Shown: positions 7,101 through 14,100 of the stretch, in pieces
How positions within the stretch are numbered: position 1 is the stretch's first letter
Layout of the letters: every line of letters begins with the position of its first letter
Assembly (NCBI GenBank): GCA_016212885.1
Contig: JACRDO010000163.1
Location: 1 to 51,653 of the forward strand
Direction of reading: 5' to 3'
DNA: 51,653 bases
Source: Elusimicrobiota bacterium
Lineage (GTDB): Bacteria > Elusimicrobiota > Elusimicrobia > UBA1565
Translations under genes and position numbers: made by a program
The notes under the pieces: generated by a model
The model's database searches: none
Seen by the model: only the letters and a program-made list of their open reading frames with translations
Told to the model about the DNA's origin: nothing

Positions 7101-8750
7101 GATGCGTACCTTGAGAAATTCATCGCCTCGCGCGGCTGGCGGGCCTGGGTGGAGTCGAAGAGGCTCCTTGAGGAATTTTCGCGCCGGGGATTCGGGTGGC
7201 TGAGGCCGTGGGCCGTGAGACGGAGGTTGTGGGGCAAGGTGTTTCGCAGGTACGGTTTCAGGGCCGCGGGCGTCATGGCTGTTTTGGCGCTGGTTTTTTC
7301 TTTTACCGCCCGGTATTTGGCCTATAAAGACTCGACGCGGGCGTCGGCATCGGCGATGTCGGCAGGCAAAGCCCCATCGCATGAGGTCAAGCCGGGGGAG
7401 ATGGCTCTCATCCCCGCCGGCGAGTTCATCATGGGCTCGCCGGAAGGAGAGGGCGCTCCGAACGAGCATCCGCGCCACAAGGTGTATTTGGATGCGTTCC
7501 ACATGGACAAGTACGACGTGACCGTAGCCGAGTACCGCGAATTCACGCAGGCGGTCGGCCGACAAATGAGGCTCCAACCGTATTGGAACAAGGACAACCA
7601 GCCTGTGGTGAACGTGGACTCGAACGACGCGAGGTTGTACTGCGAATGGGCGGGCAAGCGCCTGCCGACCGAGGCGGAGTGGGAGAAAGCGGCCAGGGGC
7701 GGAACGGATAAGAGGTACGGCGCCGCGGACAGCGAGCGCGAGTTGGGCGACTACGCTTGGTTCCAGGTGAATTCAAGCAGCCAGACCCATCCCGTTGGGC
7801 AGAAAAATCCGAACGCATATGGCTTGTTCGACATGAATGGGAATGTTTGGCAATGGACCGCGGATTGGTACGATGAGAATTATTTCACGAAGAGCCCGGC
7901 CGGGAACCCGCAGGGTCCCCCATCCGGGAAGTTCCGCGCCCTCCACGGCGGCGCGTGGAGCAGCGGCTCGATAAGCCTGCGGCCTGCCGACAGGAACGCG
8001 CTCTTTGCCGACTACTGGATGGACGACATCGGGTTCAGGTGCGCGCGGGGGGGCGCGCAGGAGGCGAAGATCGAATGGGTGGGACTGCTGGGTGGGACTT
8101 TCATGATGGGATCGGAGGGCGGCGGCGCCGATGAGAGGCCCGCGCACCGGGTGAGGGTGAGGGCGTTCGAGATGGCGAAGAGCGAAGTCACGGTGAAGCA
8201 ATACAAGGCTTGCGTGGATGCCGGAGCCTGCGCGGCGCCGGGTACACGCGGGCTTTGCAACTGGGGCGCGGCAGGCAGGGAGAATCATCCGGTCAACTGC
8301 GTCGACTGGTTTGAGGCGAAAACGTTTTCCGAGTGGGCGGGGGGAAGGCTCCCCACGGAAGCCGAGTGGGAGTACGCGGCAAGAAGCGCGGGCAAGGACC
8401 GGAAGTATCCATGGGGGAACGAGGCGGCGACGTGCGGGAAGGCTGTGATGGCTGGATGCGGTCAGCTTTCGACATGGCCGGCGTGCTTCAAGCCTGGGGG
8501 AAACACGGAGCAGGGGTTGTGCGACATGGCAGGCAACGTTTGGGAATGGACACAGGATTGGTATCATGGCTCGTACAATGGAGCGCCAAGTGACGGCAGT
8601 GCGTGGGAGAGCCCAGCGGGCTCGGTCCGGGTGCTTCGGGGCGGCTCCTGGAACAGCGGCGCCGGGAGCGCCCGGGCGGCCAGCCGCAACGACGGCGGCC
8701 CGGGCTCCCGCAACGGCCGCCTGGGGTTCCGCCCGTCGAGGTCTCAATGA
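4179..8750 (+). CDS. DGR target 1: TPR-kinase-WD40 receptor with tandem FGE-sulfatase domains
   Basis: A 1523-residue multidomain protein. In order: TPR repeats (about 1-115); Hanks Ser/Thr kinase (about 165-450) with intact GEGGFGSV loop, AVK lysine, HRDLKPGN catalytic loop, DFGLAK and APEQW; a second TPR (about 467-530); a WD40 propeller (about 675-960); one membrane helix (about 1028-1047); then two FGE-sulfatase/SUMF1-type domains, 1072-1289 and 1298-1523. The kinase, TPR and WD40 parts should be cytoplasmic and the FGE domains outside. The FGE family has a C-type-lectin-like fold and is a common DGR substrate. The last 44 codons contain VR1, so the tip of the second FGE domain is hypervariable, while the first FGE domain is not. 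Paralogue: 11104-15324. Transcription is from the near-leaderless promoter just upstream. Confidence 0.9.
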   Translation: MPSPGDPKFLEHFKKAAALYQKGRIEDAVQEFREAIRIDPNVAEARCNLGVALAKLGRDDEAITELEAALRIDPKHAASWYNLGMRLEAKGRGAEAIKAYANFIANASDKRRGYVDDAKSRIAALKRGQGTMTEGSGPESMILDPAGHDTPTILPDASAWVPGAVMEDLYEVRSVLGEGGFGSVYKIYHQGWGLELAVKSPREDRVANRRALERFVQEANTWVGLGLHPHITTCYFVRIIGGLPRIFIEHMEGGSLSDWLHARKVGDAKTALDIAIQIARGMEYAHSKGLVHRDLKPGNCLMAPSGALKVTDFGLAKVGGAEDEVDSAPELARGAKIAKVRESTMTGRMGTPEYMAPEQWYQAGKATRTADIWAFGVILYGLFCGRNPFKISDQEPLDVFYARMLESNWAYAAPDKLDTGLRVIIASCLKPEPGMRPGDFKPLRERLEEVYQRLVGAAYPREEVRKAPLLADALNNQGVSMADLGRKYEAERLFNEALKLDPAHPGAVHNLGLLLMEAGKAKEGDLLARLNSCKKARPADWAVCYLLGLARLRGSDAASAAREFGKAAELSRGNSMAMRALEKAKRWDFGWAGARELFVMLPRGVESAQKAEAEFKALIGQAQQAADSGRYGDAYETLDNARHIEGYERSSIALDLLQRIGLKGRRKGLVAGWHKRTFEGKAGPVLSAAFTPDGKQAVSGGADGTLRVWHVDTGQCLRTLRGHSGALRCVCMTPSGASVVSGGDDGDVRVWDLKTGACAVLKGHAGVVIGIAMLPDGAVLSLGKDRSLMLWNIKSWKGLGIVGTYVEPVNGLCVTPEGRQALTISADKTLGLYDIKSRESARAVPLERASLSLAVSPNGECVLFGSKFGSVCLWGLAAGKSVAELKGHEGSVKCVDFLDDRFALSAGDDRVLRVWDLREGRQVGQFEGHAGSVNSACFAPDGRFALSASDDGTVRLWEMEWDFEFPARSWDGEADAYLEKFIASRGWRAWVESKRLLEEFSRRGFGWLRPWAVRRRLWGKVFRRYGFRAAGVMAVLALVFSFTARYLAYKDSTRASASAMSAGKAPSHEVKPGEMALIPAGEFIMGSPEGEGAPNEHPRHKVYLDAFHMDKYDVTVAEYREFTQAVGRQMRLQPYWNKDNQPVVNVDSNDARLYCEWAGKRLPTEAEWEKAARGGTDKRYGAADSERELGDYAWFQVNSSSQTHPVGQKNPNAYGLFDMNGNVWQWTADWYDENYFTKSPAGNPQGPPSGKFRALHGGAWSSGSISLRPADRNALFADYWMDDIGFRCARGGAQEAKIEWVGLLGGTFMMGSEGGGADERPAHRVRVRAFEMAKSEVTVKQYKACVDAGACAAPGTRGLCNWGAAGRENHPVNCVDWFEAKTFSEWAGGRLPTEAEWEYAARSAGKDRKYPWGNEAATCGKAVMAGCGQLSTWPACFKPGGNTEQGLCDMAGNVWEWTQDWYHGSYNGAPSDGSAWESPAGSVRVLRGGSWNSGAGSARAASRNDGGPGSRNGRLGFRPSRSQ
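8617..8740 (+). repeat. DGR variable repeat VR1
   Basis: Aligns without gaps to the template repeat 17336-17459 over 124 bp. All 17 differences fall on TR adenines (27 mutable adenines before the conserved 3' end); no other base differs. The last 20 bp before the stop region are identical and would act as the initiation-of-mutagenic-homing region. The VR codes for the C terminus of target 1, with 15 variable codon positions embedded in the constant RGGSW, ARAA and LGFRP framework. Confidence 0.95.
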
Positions 8751-8802
8751 ACACTTGGCCCTTGATCCCTTGGACCCTTGGCAAAACGCGAATGGAGCGC
8801 GG

Positions 8803-8828
8803 CCGGGCGCGCGCGAAGCCGCGCCCGG
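8803..8828 (+). other. GC-rich hairpin 62 bp downstream of VR1
   Basis: CCGGGCGCG (8803-8811) and CGCGCCCGG (8820-8828) form a perfect 9-bp inverted repeat with an 8-nt loop. DNA hairpins just downstream of a VR stimulate retrohoming in the Bordetella phage DGR, although there the hairpin is much closer to the VR. The same element with one mismatch follows VR2 at 15377-15402. It could also be a transcription terminator, but no U-tract follows. Confidence 0.5.
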
Positions 8829-8864
8829 ATGAGTGACATGAGCGCCCGTCATGGAGGAGGACGA

Positions 8865-9088
8865 ATGAAGCTCAAGGTCTTCACCCTGCGCATGAATCCG
8901 GCGACGGGAATTTTCGACGACCGGGAGCTCTGCGAATTCCAGCTGGGCAAGGACGTGCTCGAAGTCTCGGAGCATTTCCTCGTGCACGAGAAGACGCCGA
9001 CGCTCGTTCTTGTCCTCCGCTATCGGGAACTCCCCGACGGGGCAAGCCGGCCGCCGGAGACTGCGCGCAAGGATTGGCGCGCGCAGCG
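8865..9088 (+). pseudogene. Truncated HRDC-type DGR accessory gene
   Basis: The first about 74 residues match the N-terminal domain of the intact accessory protein at 15437 (MKLKVFTLRMNPATG, FLVHEKTPTL, RYRELPDGAS, RKDWRA). The match stops at about 9088, where an internal deletion of roughly 0.6 kb joins it to the end of an avd gene. The HRDC domain is lost, so the product cannot be functional in the usual way. Confidence 0.8.
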
Positions 9089-9138
9089 TGGACGAGGCCG
9101 GCCGCATGCTCGGCGGCTGGCTTAAGAGCCGCAAGTGA
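9089..9138 (+). pseudogene. Remnant 3' end of an avd gene
   Basis: The translation DEAGRMLGGWLKSRK followed by TGA corresponds to the last 15 or so residues of the intact Avd-type protein (16275-16319). Everything upstream in the gene was deleted in the event that also truncated the HRDC gene. The stop overlaps the start of the RT remnant exactly as in the intact cassette. Confidence 0.75.
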
Positions 9139-9205
9139 AGCGCGTCGGATATCTTTTCGAGCAGGTCGCCGATTTCCACGCCTTGTGCGCCGCGGCCCGC
9201 CGGGC
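9135..9205 (+). pseudogene. Remnant 5' end of a DGR reverse transcriptase
   Basis: Starting with GTG at 9135 (ATG in the intact gene) the frame reads KRVGYLFEQVADFHALCAAARRA, the first 24 or so residues of the intact RT at 16316. The match ends at about 9205, just before the stop codon of the convergent coiled-coil gene. No catalytic motif remains and there is no TR in this copy. Confidence 0.8.
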
Positions 9206-9208
9206 CCT

Positions 9209-9793
9209 TTATTTGCCTAAGGTTTTCAGCGCGGAGAGCCGCTTGCCGTGGTCTTTCAGCTTGTCTTCGTGGTCCACGAGGATGGCGCCGTGGGTCAGGG
9301 CCTTCTCCTCGTATCTCTTGCCTTTGACCACGGAAGATTCGAACGCTGCGAGGAGCTCGCTGCGGAAGGCGCGGAGTTCCGAACGGAATTCGGCCGTCGA
9401 CTTGTCGATGCGGGTGTTTGTCTTGTCGAATTCAACCGCGACTTTGGTCCGGAATGCCGTGAGATCTGATTGAAGAGTTCCGACATCGGCCTTGACGGCC
9501 GCAATCTCGGACTTCAACTCGGACTGGGTCGCCGACAAATCAGACCTCACGGCCGCAATCTCGGACTTCAACTCGGACTGGGTCGCCGACAAATCAGACC
9601 TCACGGCCGCAATCTCGGACTTCAACTCGGACCGGGTCGCCGACAAATCAGACCTCACGGCCGCAATCTCGGACTTCAGCTCGGACCGGGTCGCCGACAA
9701 ATCAGACCTTACGGCCGCAATCTCGGACTTCAGCTCGGACCGGACAGCCGACAAATCAGACTTGGTCGCGGGCTTGCCGCCGTTGCTCGGCAT
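9209..9793 (-). CDS. Coiled-coil protein with 18-residue repeats
   Basis: A 194-residue protein, almost entirely helical. After KPATKSDL it has five copies of an 18-residue unit of the type SELKSEIAAVRSDLSATR, then a further coiled-coil (TAFRTKVAVEFDKTNTRIDKS) and a C-terminal segment FESSVVKGKRYEEKALTHGAILVDHEDKL. No membrane segment or enzyme motif is visible; oligomerisation through the coil is the likely property. I do not recognise the family. Start ATG 9793 follows TATAAT (9800-9805) by only 6 nt, so the mRNA would be leaderless. A truncated paralogue lies at 3548-3895, each located directly beside a glycosyltransferase fragment, so it belongs to the ancestral DGR cassette or its flank. 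Confidence 0.7.
   Translation of the reverse strand: MPSNGGKPATKSDLSAVRSELKSEIAAVRSDLSATRSELKSEIAAVRSDLSATRSELKSEIAAVRSDLSATQSELKSEIAAVRSDLSATQSELKSEIAAVKADVGTLQSDLTAFRTKVAVEFDKTNTRIDKSTAEFRSELRAFRSELLAAFESSVVKGKRYEEKALTHGAILVDHEDKLKDHGKRLSALKTLGK
9498..9767 (-). repeat. Five tandem 54-bp repeats inside the coiled-coil gene
   Basis: Units begin at 9498, 9552, 9606, 9660 and 9714 and are nearly identical (differences such as CTGGG/CCGGG and CAAC/CAGC). They are in frame and encode the 18-residue coil unit, so copy-number changes by slippage or recombination would lengthen or shorten the rod without breaking the frame. The paralogue at 3548-3895 has only about one such unit. Confidence 0.85.
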
Positions 9794-9846
9794 AGCTGGA
9801 TTATAGCAGTTCGCCCTGGAGCCGGTAAGGGTCATAAGGCCCACAT

Positions 9847-10282
9847 CAGCCGCGCGACGAGCCGGGCATGGCGCCAGAGCTCCCGCAGGCTCCGGAGCTT
9901 GGACCGGCCGGTTAGGCGCGTCGTCAGGGGGGCCGGGACCTCGACGATGCGCCGGCCCGCCCTCAGGAAGAGGACCGCGATCTCCGCGGAGGCCTCGAAG
10001 CCGTCGCTTTGAAAGCCGCAATCCCGAAGCGCCGAGACGCGGTAGAGGCGGAACATGGGCGTGTACGCGGTCAAGCTTGCGCCGAACAGCGCGCGATAAG
10101 CGGCGTTCACGAGCACGCTGGGCAGGCGCCGCCTCAGGGGGACCGCTGAGATGTCCGAGAGGAACGGGGAAGCGCCCACGCAGTCCGCGTCCGGCCCCTG
10201 CTGGGCTTCGAGCAGGGCGCGGATGTGGCGCGGATGGAAGGTGAGGTCCGCGTCGATAGGGATGAGCCACTCGCCGCGCGCC
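9847..10282 (-). pseudogene. Glycosyltransferase 3' fragment C
   Basis: About 436 bp are close to identical to the C-terminal 145 or so codons of the glycosyltransferase at 18263-18952 (PSVLVNAAYRALFGASL, MFRLYRVSALR, ASAEIAVLFLRAGRR). The N-terminal catalytic half is missing; similarity ends at about 10282 and unrelated sequence follows. The 65 bp between it and the coiled-coil gene are nearly identical to 3895-3949, showing that the two genes were duplicated together. Confidence 0.85.
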
Positions 10283-10435
10283 GCGGAAGAGGTCGGCCAA
10301 GGACAGCCTCAGCGCGGCCGCCAGCCGCTCTATGGTGGCGAGGCATCTATCAACTCCGCCGATAAGCCTGCGACGAAACCAGTTTATCCGGACTACAATC
10401 GGCCGCTTTTTTGGGGGGTCGTCATGGGGCCGGGT

Positions 10436-10778
10436 CTATTCCGGAGTCGTATGGGGTTTGGATGAAAGCAGGCGCAGCATCTGGCGCACGGAGAGTATTT
10501 CCACGCCGAATGAAAGAAGAAGACCGGTCAGTTTGGGATTTCTTTTGAGATCGTCATCCCGGGTGGCGATGCGTCCGGCCTTCGCCAGTAAAGCGGCCTC
10601 CAAAAGGTGATCATCATGGGCATCCCGGCAGAATCGGACGGCTCCCGGAGGAGAGACCAGCAGGCTTTGGCCGGCGAGGAGCTCGATGTACTTGTCGATT
10701 TCCCCGGCTTGGAGCAGGCTTGCCCTTCGGCGTCAGGAACGCCGAAACCCAGACGCTGGAGTCCACCAGAACAATCAC
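10436..10778 (-). pseudogene. Frameshifted PIN-domain toxin gene
   Basis: GTG 10778 overlaps the stop of the antitoxin-like gene and starts a PIN domain (VLVDSSVWVSAFLTPKGKPA). After about 25 codons, near 10705-10725, the frame shifts by one base; the second frame continues EIDKYIELLAGQSLLVSPPG and then the well conserved FCRDAHDDHLLEAALLAKAGRIATRDDDL to TAG at 10436-10438. Compared with other members of this PIN family about 25-30 residues are missing at the same point, so a deletion probably caused the frameshift. The toxin should be inactive. Confidence 0.7.
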
Positions 10779-11008
10779 TTGGTCTTTTGGCGAACCAAGC
10801 GCATGGTCTTCGTAATGTCGGACTCAACCTCTTTGGAAGAGAATTTGGATGTGCGCTTATGTACGCTGCACAAGAGAGCGCCCAATTCCTTTTTCCATTC
10901 TGCGATGGGCGTAACCATCAAGCACACCTTCTCCTTTTCGGAAAGCCGCAGCGGGGTGAGAGGCTTGAGAATTCCGTGCTGGTATATGGCGTTAATCAAT
11001 TGGGTCAT
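10775..11008 (-). CDS. AF2212/DUF104-like antitoxin
   Basis: A 77-residue protein opening with LINAIYQHGILKPLTPLRLSEKEKVCLMV, the beta-rich signature of the AF2212/PG0164-like (DUF104) family, proposed VapB-type antitoxins. The C-terminal half is charged and likely wraps the toxin. It overlaps the following PIN gene by 4 nt, the usual organisation for such pairs. Its partner is broken (see 10436-10778), so this antitoxin may be an orphan. It lies in the gap between glycosyltransferase fragment C and the second DGR target. Confidence 0.75.
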   Translation of the reverse strand: MTQLINAIYQHGILKPLTPLRLSEKEKVCLMVTPIAEWKKELGALLCSVHKRTSKFSSKEVESDITKTMRLVRQKTK

Positions 11009-11086
11009 GGGAACGATTATAGGTTAACAGAAACCCGCCCCCGAATCAAGGGATAGTCATAAGGCCCAGATGTTGCCCAGAAACGA

Positions 11087-11106
11087 TATAATCAGCCTCA
11101 GCCATG
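11087..11106 (+). promoter_or_regulatory. Promoter of DGR target 2 (near-leaderless)
   Basis: TATAAT (11087-11092) precedes ATG 11104 by 11 nt, as in the other three copies of this promoter. The upstream AAGGCCCA-type sequence is shared with 3464, 3940 and 9838. No Shine-Dalgarno sequence is present. Confidence 0.6.
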
Positions 11107-14100
11107 CCCGCGTCCAGGGGCCCGAAGTTTCTCGAGCATTTCAAGAAGGCCGCGGCCCTCTATCAGGGAGGCCGCGTCGAAGACGCTGTCCGCGAGTTCC
11201 GCGAAGCGATCCGCATCGATCCTAACGTGGCCGAGGCGCGCTGCAACCTTGGCGTGGCCCTGGCGAAGCTCGGCAAAGACGACGAAGCCGTAGCCGAGCT
11301 GGAAGCCGCCCTCAGGATAGACCCCAAGCACGCCGCGTCGTGGTACAACCTCGGCATGCGGCTGGAAGCCAAGGGCCGCGCGGGCGAAGCGATCAAAGCC
11401 TACGCGAACTTCATCGCGAACGCTTCTGAGAAGCGGCTGAAATATATCGAGGACGCGAACTCGCGCATCGCGGCGCTGAGGCGGCTGCAGGAGCCCGGCG
11501 GCCAGACCATGACCATGGGCTCTGAGCCCAAAGCGATGAGCCTGGGCGGCGCTGAAGGCACGATGACCCTGGGCCCCAAGGGTGAAGGGACCCTGACGCT
11601 CGGGCCCGGGGGGCAGGCTCCGGCCGTCGCCTCCGGAGCCGGCTGGAGCGTCGGCGCAATCATCGAGGATCTCTACGAGGTCCGGAGCGTGCTCGGTGAA
11701 GGCGGGTTCGGGTCCGTCCACAAGGTATTCCACCGGGGCTGGGAGCTTGAGCTTGCGGTCAAGTCCCCGAGGGAGGACAAGGTCTCAAACCGCAGGGCCT
11801 TGGAGCGGTTCGTCCAGGAAGCCAACACCTGGGTCGGCCTGGGGCTCCATCCGCACATCACCACCTGTTTCTTCGTCCGCATCATAGGCGGCCTGCCGAG
11901 GATATTCATCGAGTACATGGAAGGGGGCAGCCTCTCGGACTGGCTCCATTCCCGCAAAGTCGGCGATGCGAAGACCGCGCTGGACATCGCCATTCAGATC
12001 GCCCGGGCCATGGAGCACGCCCACTCAAGAGGGCTGGTGCACAGGGACTTGAAGCCCGGCAACTGCCTGATGACGCCTGGCGGGATGCTCAAAGTCACTG
12101 ATTTCGGCTTGGCCAAGGTGGGAGAAGAGGAGGAGGAATCGGCCGAGGACCTGCCCAAGGGCGCGAAGATCGCGCGGGTGAAGGAAGCGACTCAAACAGG
12201 GAGGCTTGGGACCCCGGAGTACATGGCGCCTGAGCAGTGGTACCAGGCGGGCAAGGCGACCGGGGCCGCGGATGTCTGGGCTTTCGGCGTGATCCTGCAC
12301 GAGTTCGCCTTGGGCAAGAAGCCCTTTGAGATGAAGGACGACGAGCCGCCGGACGCCTTCTACGCGAGGATGCTTGAGAGCGAGTGGGCTTTGAAGATCA
12401 CCTCCAAGATGGACTCGGAGATGCGGGAGGTGATCGCTTCCTGCCTCTCGCCCGATCCTGGGAAACGGCCGCAGGACTTCAGGCCTTTGCGCGAGCGCCT
12501 TGAGAGGGCCTACCAGAGGCTGGTGGGTTCAGTTTATCCGCGCGAGGCGGTCAAAGAGACGCCGCTTCTGGCGGACGCGCTCAACAACCAGGGCGTATCC
12601 ATGTCTGACTTGGGCCGGGCCGATGAGGCTTTGAGGCTCTTCGAGGCTGCGCTCAAGATGGACCCGATGCATAAGGGGGCGGCGCATAACCGGCGTGTGC
12701 TTCTTGGCGAGTCGAAAGAGGCGCTGTTCGTCGCTCTTCCAAGGGGCGCTGAAGGCGCGCGGATGGAGGACTCGGCGTTCAGGGCTCTGCTCTCGCGGGC
12801 CGAGCAGGAGATCTCCTCCGGGGACTGGGGCAAGGCGTACCAGACTCTCGGCAAGGCTCGCGGCGTGCAGGGCTACGAGCGCTCGGCCAAGGCTTTGGAT
12901 TTGCTCCAGAGCCTCGGGTTGAGGGGAGTTCGCAAAGGCTTGAGGGCGGGCTGGCGGAAGGCGTTGTTTGCGAAATCAGAATCCGCGCTGTGCGCGTGCA
13001 TTACCGCGGATGGGAAGCGGATCTTGAGCGGGCATGAGGACAAGACCCTGAAGCTCTGGGACCTCTCCTCAGGCGGCCGGCTCTGGACCGTGGAGGCGCA
13101 CGCCGGGCCTGTGGCCGCGGTCTGCTTGACGCCGAACGGCAAGCATGCCCTGACCGGCGGCGCGGACCGGGCCGTGAAGCTTTGGGACGCGGAGACGAGC
13201 AGGTGCGTGCGCACCTTCTTGGGCCACGGCGGGAGCGTGAGCTCGGTCTGCGCCCTGCCCGACGGGGCCTCCGCTCTCTCCGCGGGCTTGGACAGGACCT
13301 TGAGGCTCTGGGACATTTGGACCGGCAAGCAGGTATTCTCTTTTGCGGCTCATCAAGGCGGGGTCCATTGCATCGCGGCGAGCCCGGATGGGAAGCTCGC
13401 TCTCACCTGTGGGAAAGACAAGTCTTTGAACGTCTGGAATATGCCCAAGGGCGCTCATGCGCGCAAGCTTGAAGGCCATACAGGCGCCGTGCTTTCAGCC
13501 TGCATCCTGCCGGATGGGAGGCATGCCCTGTCTGCGAGCGAGGACAAGACGCTCAAGCTTTGGGAGCTTTCGACCGGCCGGTGCGCAAGGACCTTCGAGG
13601 GGCACGAAGGCGCCGCGCGGAGCGTTTGCTCGACGCCGGACGGGAAATTCGCGCTGAGCGCAGGCGGGGACGGTAAGCTGAAGGCGTGGGACATTTCGAC
13701 GGGCGAGTGCGTCGGGACGTTCGATCAGGAAAGCATCCATTGCGTTTCCATGATGCCGGACGCAAGGCATGCGCTCTCAGCCGGCGAGGATGGGCTGGGG
13801 GTCTGGGAACTTGACTGGAAGTATTCCTTCCCGGAGCAATCGGACTGGGACCCGGGGGCCCGGCCTTATGCGGAGAGCTTCTTGGGAGCGCATAAGACTT
13901 GGACCGACGCGGATTTCAAGGGCCTGCTTGAGGAATTGGGGCGGCGCGGATTCGGTTGGCTCAAGCCGGATGGGGTGCGCAGGAAGCTTGAGAGGGCGAG
14001 CACGGATGGGTGGGGGGAGGAGGGGCCCAGGGCGCCCGTGCCCAAAGGGGTGTGGGCCGGCGCGGCAGCGGCAGCGGTCCTTGTGAGCGCTGCGTTCTTT

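Noticed and set aside
7890..8050. A further VR in the first FGE domain of target 1
   Set aside because: The C-terminal part of that domain (HGGAWSSG to GFRCARGG) does not align to the TR framework and shows no adenine-specific pattern.
9498..9767. Regular 54-bp repeats as a CRISPR array
   Set aside because: The units are contiguous without unique spacers, are in frame and encode a coiled coil; no cas genes are present.
11054..11103. VR-like or TR-like repeat in the shared AAGGCCCA-promoter segment
   Set aside because: The copies differ at all base types and lie upstream of genes; they are duplicated promoters, not adenine-mutagenised repeats.
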